64,000 bases of DNA from Favolaschia claudopus (Eukaryota > Basidiomycota > Agaricomycetes > Agaricales > Mycenaceae): contig JAWWNJ010000058.1 in the NCBI GenBank assembly GCA_037176885.1, forward strand, positions 620,001-684,000, given 5' to 3'. Below, one piece after another: positions 47,068-58,055 of the stretch. The notes under the pieces are model-generated. The model worked only from the letters and a program-made list of their open reading frames with translations, was not told the origin of the DNA and searched no databases. The position numbers and the translations under genes were made by a program. Position 1 is the stretch's first letter; each line of letters starts with the position of its first letter.

Positions 47068-48250
47068 CGAAGGGAACGTCGACGTGTATGTAGACGGCAG
47101 AAAGAGGAAAAACGGAAAATGGAAGCAACCGGGCTCATTTTGAATGCCATATCGTGAGACGTGAGACCAATTGCCCTTTCCACAAGAAAGCGAGCGCTCC
47201 AATTTTGGTTTGCCGTGGCCCGTGATCTGCGCATTAACCATTTCGAGGCAGCTATTCCAAATTTTCTGCTGTCAGGTCCACGATCGGGAGAGTGACATCA
47301 CGGAGGCAGGGACAAACCGATTATTTGACTTGGCTCGAACGCATGAACGTTTCCTGGTCTTCGAGGTTGTGGGTGTTTGTTTTGCCGGCGTTCGCTTGCG
47401 ATTCGAATATTAGGTTTTACCCCGCGGGGGCCTTTCGTCTAGGCTGGGATGTGAACAAAAAGATGCGATCGAAGCCATGTGAGTAAGTGCCGTTTTCTCT
47501 TAATTGGCGGCGCACGCTTGTAGAAGCGATTACTGTGGCGTGAACAATTGACAGAAACATTCCGACGTTTTCGTCGATGTTCGGATGTTCACAAGACCCT
47601 CTCTCGCCAAGGTGTCATCGCTGCATCGAGACAGGTGATAGACTCCTATAGCGCCTTGGTATTAGTAAACAGTGAGCCACCATCAGAAATGTCTTGTCGA
47701 CGTCGCAGCATTATTATTTCTCCTGAGCGTCAGAGTAAAACGGCTTGGAAGCTGGAAGTAAAGTTTTGCAGCAGGACGCCCTCCTTGGCAATCGAAGATT
47801 GGTTGAAGAATGAAAATTGAAAGAAAGACGATTAGGGTCGGCAAGCGTGTGACTCATGAGAGAGCGGCCAACAGCGGTTGCCAAAGCAACAAAGAGAGTC
47901 GAATTTTCTTTTCCATTTTTCTCTTTTGGAGTGGAGCAAGCACGCGTGAGCGGAGGCAGATTTCCCAGTCGAATTGGCAGCGGGGGTCGTTTGGTTGCCA
48001 GCTTCCACGTGTACGCTCCGAGTTGTATACGTGAGTCACCCGAAAGATCCTGGGCTCCGATGCTAGTAGCCTACAGGTGCAGATGCGACGAATGCACTGT
48101 GCGAGCTCTGATCTGAAGTCGCAGAGGGAGTCCAGTCTAAGTAAGAGTATGAGAGAGCAAAGAGATGTTTCGCAGCCAAATAACTGTCCACACATCATTG
48201 ATGCGCCATCAAACTTGCCTTTGTCTTCACACTCCCGCCAAGCTCCCGCC
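47068..48250. other. Intergenic region between divergent DUF6534 copy B and MYND gene 4
   Basis: Short ORFs without domains on both strands. The plus-strand frame leading into MYND gene 4 is open from 48077, but its residues before 48251 are not family-like. Confidence 0.4.
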
Positions 48251-50371
48251 ATGCATCGCGCTCTCGCGTTGGAGAATATCAGGCGTCTCCCCCCTTCACA
48301 AGCTGTATGTTGGATGCTTCCAGCTTTTCGCGTTTTCGGCTCTAAACGTCCTCAGCGAATCGCCATGGCCGCCTGTAAAAAGGAACGTTCCGTCGACGAT
48401 CTTTTACGCGCCGAAGCGCTGCTGAAAAGCGTGCCACAATCTCAAAAGATCTTGCTTCTTCCCGTGACATATGCATGCCTTGATTTAGCGGAAGTTCCGG
48501 TCACCTTGGATGTTGACTCTTTCGAGACGGAGGCCATCGCAGCTCGCATCCAGTGCGCTGTAACATCGTTGCGGATGATATTCGACATAATTGACACCCC
48601 GGACTCTGCTTTGGAGCTAGGGCCAGTTCTGTGGCCGCGTGTATGGGCCTGGGTCCACTTTCTCCACGAAAACTACCAGAATATCCCTCTCACCTCAGCA
48701 GACTCGGAGACTGGCGTTGACCGGGTGAAATCGGTCGTCTACCTCGGATTTGTGGTCTTCGCCGGGATGGTGTATGAACCGCCATCGAACTCTGCTCTCA
48801 TTTCTTCGACCCCGGGATTCCGAGCCGTTCTATGTCGATCCTTGTCCCATCTGCCGAATATGCTCTCGCGACTGAGATTCGAAGGCGCGCTCTGGTATAT
48901 CTCGATCCTAATGGGAGACCTGAAATTCGCTAGCCAAGCGCATTTCATTGAATTGGTTGACGGTGCAGGCGGCACGCTGAACGATGCCGCATTCCTTTTC
49001 ACCAAATATCTAAAGAACTTCGCGCGACCAATTGACTGGCAAACTTCTCCGCCGGGCTTTTTCCTTCGGAGCCTCATTCGATGTCTGCGGACAATTTGTG
49101 GATCTGACCTTTCCAGGCGACACGACCTTCTGGAAGCGTTGTATCGTCAGGATTTTTTCCCGGACTATATAGCCACTTTGCAGACCATTCACGATTCATA
49201 CAAATCAAAACCTCCCAGTGTTGGCTCCCTTAGGCTTGAGGCCGCCAAAGATTCGGGGAAAGATGCATTTGAGTTCCTCGAACAATTGCTGAGCATGCCG
49301 CAGGGACACCGGTGGATGCCAAAGGTCATTCGAGCAGGTCTCCTTCGGACCATGATCCGCTTCGCTATGAAGTTCCCTTCTAAGCTCGACCAGACGTTTC
49401 AAAGCTTTTTAAAGCAGCTTTTTCCTCGCTGCTTCGTGTATCCCTACGTGGTCGATGCAATGCACGAGGTGCTCAACGACCTCGTGGAGCTCCTGCACGG
49501 CGATGGGATCACGCTCGAGCTCAAAAAGCATTGGCTGGATTTTCTCGACCTGGCTGCGAAGCGAATCAAATTAAGGACGCATTTGGACGAAGTCTTATCA
49601 ACTAAACTCAAGGCCTGCGACAATCTCGATGTCAGTCCAGTTTCTTCCCCGAATCGACGGAAATTTATTTACTTAATCCCACTCGCAGTGCGGGAAAATT
49701 CAAGACCGATCCCTGTTCCAACGCTGCTCGGGGTGTCTCGCATTCTACTACTGCAATCGTGAATGTCAATCGATGGATTGGACTCGAGGTGGACATCGGC
49801 ACCGCTGTGGGAACACAAAGTTGCTACTCGGTGTGTTTCATGACTTTCATTCTTTCGCCGTACAACAATTAAGATCTCGACAGCTGACTCACCTTTATGC
49901 CCCCTCGGACGTCGCGAGCGAGAGTTCCTCCGAGCGTTAATGAAGGAAGCATACGACGAATCTCTCAACTGGATCTGCGAAGAACAAGTCATGCCGCCTT
50001 TCGTCCAGCAAGAAGTGTTCACCCTCATCGACTTCGCATGCAGCCCGCCCAGAGTCAGCATCCAATCCAGCGACGAATCATCCCTCGCCGAATCGTTCAA
50101 CGCCGCCGGTTCCGAATGGGGGGATATTTGCGCGCGCGCTCGGAACAGTCACGGACGAATGCAGATCCACGTCGTGCGCATTGCGGAGGGGAAGTCGACG
50201 CTGACTTGGGTGGTGCCACTGCGATCGAGTACGGCGTACCTGCACAATGCTTTGAGCGACATTGCGGATATGGTCGAAAAGCAGACTGAATTTCCGACGG
50301 ACGAGGATATATCAGCTGCAGTTGAGTCCGTATTGCAGGCCATTCCCAGTGATTTTGTTGAAATTCATTGA
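48251..50371 (+). CDS. MYND zinc-finger protein, paralogue 4 of 4
   Basis: Exons: 48251-48304 (18 codons, MHRALALENIRRLPPSQA), 48356-49630, 49689-49830 and 49884-50371. The first intron is 51 nt and stop-free in frame, so retained transcripts would still be coding. The long exon has RSVDDLLRAEALLKSVPQ, LWPRVWAWVHFLHENYQNIP, GFRAVLCRSLSHLPNML, DGAGGTLNDAAFLFTKYL, EFLEQLLSMPQGHRWMPKVI and AGLLRTMIRFAMKF. ACDNLD joins CGKIQDRSLFQRCSGCLAFY, then YCNRECQSMDW and GGHRHRC to make the MYND finger. The C-terminal domain has GRMQIHVVRIAEGKSTLTWV, VPLRSSTAYLHNALSDIADM and the end DFVEIH. It is more diverged than paralogues 2 and 3. Function unknown. Confidence 0.9.
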
Positions 50372-50893
50372 ACTTCGAACTTGGAATTTTTGACGATGTA
50401 CCTGAGGATAAAGGTAGAAAAAAGTTTCGAAAAACTGTTTGAGCCAGAGAAAATTTGAGTCGCGGTCCCGGAGAACATAATTCGTGCTCCGGTGCCTACC
50501 GGGCTTACCAGATTATCTATATTCCATATGCAAATCCGTAAATTAGCTCTTTGTTTTTTCGGCTTTCGGCACGAACAGAACAATTTCAGAACAAGTCACA
50601 CGGTTTTGATCTCTGCCTTTGTCTTTTTCTCTCATCTCGTGTTTGCTTTCAGCTGGTTTTATGCACCCTGACCTTGACCAACATCAACCGACTCCCCACG
50701 TCTCATGTTCGCCACTTGAATACCGATATACAGGATATAGACCGCTGTGCTGTCTCGGCGAGTCATTGCTCTTTTTCTTTTTCGTTTGTTTGGAGATCGA
50801 TGTAATTCAAGGGCATAACAAGAACTTGCGGTTTCTTGACCAAAAGAGAAGTTGGCTCGCAACTGAAAAAAGGACAGAACATATCATGTATCA
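50372..50893. other. Intergenic region between MYND gene 4 and tRNA
   Basis: 3' flank of MYND gene 4; no gene recognised. Chance ORFs here overlap the tRNA region. Confidence 0.4.
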
Positions 50894-50979
50894 TGAGCCC
50901 CGCCCGGATCGAACGGACGACCTTCTGGAGGCGAGTAACCGCACTGGAATCAGATGCTATACCACTTAGCTAGGGGCCC
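50894..50979 (-). tRNA. tRNA-Trp (CCA) with a 14-nt intron
   Basis: Read on the minus strand: acceptor GGGCCCC (50979-50973) pairs with GGGGCTC (50901-50895, one G-U), with discriminator A at 50894. The D-arm is GCTA-AGTGGTA-TAGC. The anticodon loop TTCCAG (50949-50944) carries CCA after U33, followed by a 14-nt intron (50943-50930). The 3' half resumes T then CCAGA, pairing with TCTGA except for an A-C mismatch next to the loop. The variable loop is AGGTC. The T-arm is GTCCG-TTCGATC-CGGGC. Without the intron the tRNA is 72 nt. An intron one base 3' of the anticodon is standard for fungal nuclear tRNAs. It overlaps no gene. Confidence 0.85.
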
Positions 50980-51438
50980 AACATCAAGAGATGGATATCA
51001 GGACATCCCATTCAGTAACGGCAACCTGCTCAACTATGGGCGGCTGATCAATGATCATGGACCCGGCAAAAGCTGGAACCTATGAGTGTACATCGGAGGC
51101 CTACACATGAAAGTGTGTGTGCTTTGAATGACTATGTATCAGGACTCATAACTATCTCGTCCTTGCGGGGTCAGAGACCACAATCAAAATTGTCCTTACA
51201 ATTGTACAAGACTCAAACAAGACTTCAAATTACCAAAAAATTTTCGTCAAGTTCTTTCTCGATAAGTACATCCCCTAGGTACATAGGGGGGTTCTTTCGC
51301 GCAAACTACGCTATCTATGTATTTGGCATGAGTTGGCATGCCAGAGTTAACGTTGCTGCGGTTCTCACAGCTCATGCAGTTGATGGCGCATCACCAGTGT
51401 GACACCGTGACCAGTTCTGCGTCTTTGCTCTTACCACC
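50980..51438. other. Spacer between tRNA-Trp and the F-box gene
   Basis: Upstream region of the tRNA (-) and the F-box gene (+). No further feature seen. Confidence 0.4.
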
Positions 51439-53135
51439 ATGTCGTGCGGTTCTTGTCCTCGCCGCTTCACCTCGTCCCTATTACCAACCCCCGCCAGGCT
51501 CGCCGAGCTTGATTCTGCCTTACGCGCAAATACCTTTCCACCAGAACTCTCCAGTGTGCAAGCTACCATTGTCGCGACCCCAGCGGAATTGAACCGATAC
51601 AATTTCGAGATGAAACGCGTCACAAACGAGCTTCAACGACTGAAATCGGAACGCCGTGCTCTGTTATCTCAGTTTGAAAAATGCCGCAGCGTGTTTGCCC
51701 CGATTCGCCGTCTACCTGGTGAACTGCTCACAGAAATCTTCGCGATGTGCCGACCCGGGGAGCTATACGATCTATCGAAAACTGTCACTCCAGAGGAGGA
51801 AGTGGACAGAATCTCGCACCTTCATCTGCGTCAACTCGCCCAGGTGCGTTTATTTGCCTTTTGCTCGTTTTTGTGCCTCGTTAACATACGACGAAGGTAT
51901 GCTCCCGTTGGAATGAAATCGTATCCGACTCCCCAAAACTCTGGTCTCATATCTCATTCAACACGTCGGTGTGGTCTGACTGCTGTGCTTCCGACGACAC
52001 TCTCATTGATCTCCTCGAATACGCCTTGGAACGCGGCCGAAACACTCCCTTGATCATCGAAGCCTGCGTCATATGGACTAACACCTCATCCAACTACGCC
52101 TTCGAACTCCTTGGTGAACACTCCCACCGCTGGCACACTGTTCGCTTCTACTCCGACCCCTGTTCCAGCGCACACCTCATCGACATCGAAGAAAAGCTCA
52201 ACAACCTACAATCCCTCCACCTCGAGATCAATGGATCCTGGAACTCCGTCCCGACCTTCCACATTGCCCCTCGTCTCACAGAATTTTCCTTCATCGGTGA
52301 CTCCCCGCAAGATATCCCTCACCTTCCTTGGAGTCAGCTTCGCAAGTTAACATATGTCGGCAAAAATGCCGCCAATCCCAGCGAATGTCTCTCCCTTCTC
52401 GTCCGTGCCACCAACGTAGAATCAGCTTTTTTTAACCTCGACCTCCGCCAAACCTTCTCTTACGTCCCGTTATCATCCATCTCGTCCAATGTTAAAACCA
52501 TCACCCTCGCGCTCGACGGGAGCGACAGCGTAATCGGCCGCGTATTCGACTTTTTTTCCCTACCTGCCCTCGAATCCTTCGCTCTCGTCCCACGCACAAA
52601 GTCGGATCACTCCCCACCTGCTTGGCCGATTGACCAATTCCTCGCCCTTGCTCGGCGCTCCTCGTTTGATGCCCACCTCACGCGCTTCCACCTTCAAGCC
52701 GATGTGAAGGACGTCGATCTCTTGACCTGTCTTGCTGTCTTGCCGCGTCTGGAGGAGCTCGCGATAGTCGATTGCGTCTCCTTCGGCACGAACGCCGTCA
52801 TTTCGGATGTGTTTCTTCGCGGATTATCAACCGCTTCGTACTCCTCCGAATCTGCTGGCGTGTTCGACATCCTTCCTGCCCTTCGTTTCCTCTCGCTCGC
52901 CTCCAGCCTCGAGTTCACCGATGCGGTATATGTCGACCTCGTGTTATCTCGTGCGCCCGCTTTGAGAGCCAACAGCTTGAAGAATTTGTCAAACAGTGGT
53001 CGGCCCCTTGTCGTCCATCTATACACCCTCCCGGAACGAGTGCGTGAATTGTCGACACAGATGTTGAACGAAGCATTTGCGAGCGCGATTGCGGAGGGAT
53101 ATGTGCTGTTTGAGGCCGGTCCTGCACCTGTATAA
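51439..53135 (+). CDS. F-box protein with leucine-rich C-terminal part
   Basis: Two exons, 51439-51843 and 51897-53135, joined by a 53-bp intron in phase 0. The N-terminus has MSCGSCPRR and a coiled coil (RYNFEMKRVTNELQRLKSER). The F-box-like motif is FAPIRRLPGELLTEIFAMCR, then HLHLRQLAQVCSRWNEIVSD and SPKLWSHISFN across the splice. This is the standard agaricomycete F-box layout. The rest is LRR-like: LQSLHLEINGSW, LPWSQLRKLTYVG, VKTITLALDGSDS, LPRLEELAIVDCVSF and LPALRFLSLASSLEF. Such proteins usually recruit substrates to SCF ubiquitin ligases. The length is about 547 residues. No target can be inferred. Confidence 0.9.
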
Positions 53136-53938
53136 GGCGAGTGCATGACATTCTCTCCCTGAGAATATCGTGGCTGACCGAGCAATAGACGAATATCTAT
53201 GGAATTTCTGTTTGATTTCGCTCAATCAACGATCGCTCAATTCATCTAGATGGTTGGCTTATAATTACATTTCGCTCCTCAGCTCGAATATCCGAATATA
53301 CATGAATCCAAGGTTGGCCTTGACTGCTGTACCTTTCCTTATCTAGTTCGCGCCTACATACGACAGCAACGCATACTTAGCTATTTCATACACAGTAACT
53401 GGCCCTCAAGATGGCATATCTAGATGACGTTTCTATTAGACTCGGTGTTCAACCATGTAATACTCTAGTCATCGAACTCTGGTTTTACTGCATATTTGCC
53501 GCCACTGGCATGTTGTCTTCGCCGGATGCAGGTCCAGTTATCCATCTAGTAGTGGTTCTGTGAATCTCATGGTCAGCAACGCGGTCACGTGAGCTGATCG
53601 ACCTCACCTTCTTCGCGCCCGTTACGCGAATTTCAGCCGGTATTTCAAGAATTCATCATTTTCGCAGCTTATGTCTCACCCATTTGGTTTTCGTACTCTT
53701 TTTTACAGCTAGAAAGAAAGTGGTGAACCGTTGGCAAAGGTCGCTCATTGAAATCAAAGACAGACAGCAGGCATAAATACTGTTCAGTATCGTTCATGGT
53801 GTGTCTTCAACAGCCAATTCGAGCAACAACTCCGACTCTCTTCATTCAAACCGTCACATAGTAGCCTACGTCATAAATACCGCTAATATCTACAATGATT
53901 TTCTTTCAAATCCCAAGCCCTCGTTGATAATGTTTTGT
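53136..53938. other. Intergenic region between convergent genes
   Basis: No gene, repeat or RNA recognised. Confidence 0.45.
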
Positions 53939-54884
53939 TCAGAGACGGCGAGCCTTCTGTGCCTTCTGTGCTTTGCCGGCATTCTTCGCGGCCTTCTTAC
54001 CGGCCTTGGCCACCTACACGCTTTGTAAGGATGACTCGAATTCCGCAGTGGTTTGCACTTACATTGGTCGCTGCAGCATCAGCAACGGAAGCAGCCGCTT
54101 GTGTGGCAGCGCCCTGAATCAGATAATTGTGAGATAAATGAACGAGCAAAAAGAGAAGAAGAAACTGACTGCGCCAACACCCGCATTCGCGCCATCGGCG
54201 GCGGCGCCAGCAGCCTGGGATTTTATTTAGTAAAGGAATGACGACGGCGAAGGATCATAATGAATGCGCACGTCGGTTGCAGCTGCTGCACCGGCAGCGT
54301 CAGTTGCGGCGGCGGCGGCAGCGGCCTCGGAGGCAGCAGCAGCATCAGCGGCGGCGGCGTCACCCTACAAATCGCACCGTTCAATCTTTGGAAGTAATGA
54401 TAAGAACAGCATGGATACTCACAGCAGCGTTTCCGGCGTTCCCCTGCGCATTCTGGATGGCTTGTTGAATAGCAGCCTTGATCGCAGCGCCGATGTCGCC
54501 ACCGTTCCCGATCGCGCCTTTGATAGCTGCTCCAAGGTCACCGAGACCGCCAGCTGCACCAGCTCCTCCAGCAGCACCCGCGGCACCCGCGGCACCAGCG
54601 CCCGTCGCAGCGCCGCCAGCGCCACTCCCCGCCGCACACCCTGCGCCGCTCTCCTGTACGACCTTGCCGTTCACGACCGTGCACGAGCTAGACTGGGATG
54701 CGCGCTTGTCGAAGGGGAGGCCTTTCGCCACCGCGATAGCTCCACCGGCGCCGCTGCCCGCCGCGCAGCCAGAGCCGCTCTCTGCGACGATGACGCCGTT
54801 GACGACGGTGCAGGAGCTGGACGCCGGAGCGGCGATGGCCAGGGAGGCGATGAAAAGGGGAAGGAGGGCGAGTTTGGCGAACAT
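53939..54884 (-). CDS. Secreted Ala/Gly-rich protein with two Cys repeats and a Kex2 site
   Basis: The start at 54884 gives a signal peptide (MFAKLALLPLFIASLAIAAP). Two repeats of a near-identical unit follow: SSSCTVVNGVIVAESGSG and CAAGSGAGGA, then SSSCTVVNGKVVQESGAG and CAAGSGAGGA. Between them is LPFDKRASQ, with a KR dipeptide typical of Kex2 processing. An Ala/Gly-rich section leads through four short introns to further Ala-rich exons (GDAAAADAAAASEA, AAGAAADGANAGVGA, GAATQAAASVADAAATN) and a basic C-terminal exon, VAKAGKKAAKNAGKAQKAQK then ARRL. All exon joins are in phase 0. The poly-Ala exon (54270-54360) is a GCN repeat. A TATATA box lies about 150 bp upstream. Function unknown; secretion and maturation by Kex2 are inferences. 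Confidence 0.8.
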
Positions 54885-55560
54885 TGTGGATCGAAAGGTA
54901 TGAAAAGTGGATGAACTTGAAGACGAATTGAAAGGCTAAAGCAAAAGACCGCCTGGGTCAGGTGAAGGTGAAGAAGATGAAGTGAAGTGAGGAGAAGGGT
55001 TGAAGCACAATGAGTGAGGTTTTTTCTCAGACCCTTATATACCCCTCCGCTGCTGCAATTCAGGAATAGAGCGTACGTGGTATGGCGGGCATCCCTGAGA
55101 GTATTTCTGCATCGCAGCGTCGAACCCCACAATTTCCGCGATCGTTGCGACGTACTTTGATCTCCAACAAGGGAAAAACTGAGAAAACTCCAAATCGGAT
55201 CTTTCGGCGTGCTACCTTCCCGTGAAGAATAGAGCTCGAGAGCTTCCACCGTCGACCGCTTAAAATATGCTTCTCGAGCTCGATGGCAGCACCCTCGAAC
55301 GACATTGATCTCTCTCTCAGGCATCAAGTCGTTGCCCGATGCCAAATGGCGGTGTATCGCATTCTACGAACCAACTGTTAACGCAAGCCAGTAACATACA
55401 GAACAAGATATAATACACATTACAAGGCGAATAACCCGACTATACCATAAAACCATTGCGATATTCAATCCAATCCTGGCGAGAAATCCCACCACATATA
55501 CATACTTAGATGAAACAACAGATTCGGCATGGCATCATCCACCACAACACCGGCATGGAA
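54885..55560. other. Upstream region of the Ala/Gly-rich gene and 3' flank of the F-box-like gene
   Basis: TATATA at 55036-55041 (-) is a likely TATA element. An ORF at 54671-55345 (-) is a shifted reading of the Ala/Gly-rich gene with an upstream extension and is rejected. Confidence 0.45.
55036..55041 (-). promoter_or_regulatory. TATA-like box of the Ala/Gly-rich secreted gene
   Basis: TATATAAG on the minus strand, about 150 bp upstream of the start codon at 54884. Confidence 0.4.
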
Positions 55561-57667
55561 TCAAGGGTCCCCGCGCGTCGGCACGCACAGGTGCTGGACG
55601 TTCAACCGATGAGATGAGAGGGGTAGTCAGAGATGTAGATGTAGGTATGCACTCACATTCTTCCCCTCAGCATGCGCCTGCCTATGCGTCATCGTCTTGC
55701 AATTATACCCGTACCTGCTCAACATTTAGTCTCCCATCCAAAGACGAGTAGGTATGACTCACCAGCAATTCTCCGGCGGGTTCCAACCATCTATCAAGCA
55801 AACATCCCAATCAACATCCATCCATCCCAAAAGCAGCAACAAAAACACTGCGTACCTCTAACCCTCTCAGCATACCACCACCTCCACGCATTTTCCACCA
55901 AATACCTCACAAAACACTTATCGCAATACGACTTGTCCTTCGTCCACCCATCCCACTCACTCGGCTTCCCGGGCGTGTCGAATACGGCGAGATACCACCG
56001 CGCTAGCGAGTCCTCTTCAGGGTCTTCGTACTCGTGTTCGTATCGCCCTTTCCGTCCGTCATCGTCGTTATCATCCTCGTTATCATCATCGGAGTCGGAG
56101 TCGGACCCGAGGAAGAGCGGGTCGGGGTTGGTGTTGGCGTCATCACCGTTGCTGGAGTTGTTTTTGGTGGTGGAGGAGGGTGGGGAGGGATGATCCTGGG
56201 GTGCTGGACCACGCATCTTATTAACAGCTTCAAGGAACGGGCTCGATATCCACATCGTCTGTCTGAGTCGGTTTTTGAGGAATTGGGTGGGGGAGAATTC
56301 GCGGCGGTGCCAGTCTGCATAGGCATAGTCATATGAGCGGGGAATATAGATGAGTTGAAGGAGAATGAATAACGCACTGCCTGCGGTGATGAGCTTGAAT
56401 CCGCCAGGGGTGGGACATTGTGAGCCTGATTTCGCATTAATCCATTGTTATGTTATGGAGGACACACTCTCGCACTTACATGTATCATTCGCGCCAACAA
56501 TAGTATCAAGGATGTACTTCGTCGCCGGCTCGTCATCTTTCGGCGGGGTAGTCACTTTGCGCGCGGTCCAGATGTTTTGTAGCGGGACGGAGAAGTAGCC
56601 TTGATAGAGCGGGATGTCGTCGTCGCTGTCGAAGAGGCTGAAGCCTAGGTTGTCTACATGGGAAGCGTGTTGAGCCAGAGAATGAGATGACGAAGAAACG
56701 AAGAAGGGTAAGTACCTTCATGGCTTTCGTAACTGCGGTCTTGCCATACGCGGAGGACAATCTCGGGCCCGAGAGTCAGCAAGACGTCGACCGCGTTGCT
56801 TGCTTTGGTTTGGCAGATATTGTCAGCGCCGTAACATGGAGTGCAGCAAACTGAGAAACAAACTTACGACTGAAATCCTCATCACACACCTCCTCCAGGA
56901 CATCGCGCATGAACCGCACAACGCCGTAGATCTGCAGCAGCTCGTCGGTAGGATACTCCCGCAGGACGGCCGTCCGCTGGTGTTGTATCTTCTTAACGGC
57001 ATCCGGCGGTAGCTCGTCTATATCTTCTAACGAGTACCGACTCCCCGGAAACAGCTTGCAATAAAACATGATGCGGTACATCGCTCGGCGAAAGCGCCAC
57101 GACTCGTCAGAGGTCAGCACGCTCGTCTTAGAAGTGCGGTCTTTCTTCCTATAGGTAACTCGAAGTGTGAGTGGTTGCATCTACTTAAGTCGGGAGAAAC
57201 ACGCACGTCAAGCTGTAGATATCCTCCAACTTCTGCACCAGCTTCGCATCCTGCTGCAGATCCATCTTCTCCCGCGCGGCGATGACGCTCGGGTCGTGGT
57301 CCTCCGGGCACGTCGTCGCCATCGTGTGGGCGTCCTCCTCGTGATACTTCCTACTCTTGCTCTCGTCCCTCTCGTCCTCCTGCGAGTCATCGCCATAGGG
57401 GTACCGTAGGACACGCAGAGCCTGCGGGAGCGCCGGGCCGACAATGTTGTATGCGACCGCCCGCGTTATTGACTACAGTGGACGCTTGGCATCGTGAAAA
57501 AGCGGGGAAAGGGGTACTGGGTGACGTACTCGAGGATGAGTCTGGTAGACGTTGTAGAAGGCTTTGGAGGTGAGCATTAGAGACTGGAGGGTCGAGAACG
57601 TCGGGCAGAATGTGAATATTCTATCGAGGACATCGTCGTCGATGGGCAAGGCGGTCAGCGCTCGCAT
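55561..57667 (-). CDS. F-box-like protein with acidic region and C-terminal Cys/His motif
   Basis: The start at 57667 gives MRALTALPIDDDVLDRIFTF, then CPTFSTLQSLMLTSKAFYNV and YQTHPR, an F-box-like opening. A further open frame to 57691 starts with a non-ATG codon. Exon 2 begins SITRAVAYNIVGPALPQALR. Later exons contain WRFRRAMYRIMFYCKLFPGS and DAVDVLLTLGPEIVLRVWQD. Another segment runs PLQNIWTARKVTTPPKDDEP, TKYILDTIVGANDTCSQC and PTPGGFKLITAGSAHWHRRE. An acidic stretch (SDSDSDDDNEDDNDDDG) follows. The end carries WNPPENCWYGYNCKTMTH and RQAHAEGKNHLCVPTRGDP, a C-x5-C...H...H...C pattern that may bind zinc. The last two introns are clear (GTGAGT donors). The LINE poly(A) end is 65 bp upstream. 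Confidence 0.75.
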
Positions 57668-58055
57668 CGTGGAGGTCAGGAAACAACCCAATTTGGAAAT
57701 CGGTACACCGACCCACGGTCACGTGACATACATTTTTTTTTTTTGTCTCTGCATTTTTATACCGCAACAAGTACACGATCTACTAAGACGCGGTGCCCGG
57801 AGGCGATAAATAAAGGTGTCGTTAGTGCGATGGAAGTGTCCGAAGGATGTGTAGTATAGTCGTGTGAGGGTGGGAGTCAAGTTTGGGGTTTCGAGGGTAT
57901 TAGCGGAAACATAAACCATCAGACCATAGCGCATGAGTGAAAGGAAATGTACATGAAAGGGAAGGGTATAGGGTGGGACGGGTGTGCCGAATTGGTGTCG
58001 GGATGGTGTTTCGATGCCACTGTTGGACAGGTCTGTGTGCGCACGACCCTTGCGC

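Noticed and set aside
54478..54903. Plus-strand proline/alanine-rich ORF
   Set aside because: Shadow of the Ala/Gly-rich secreted gene on the minus strand.
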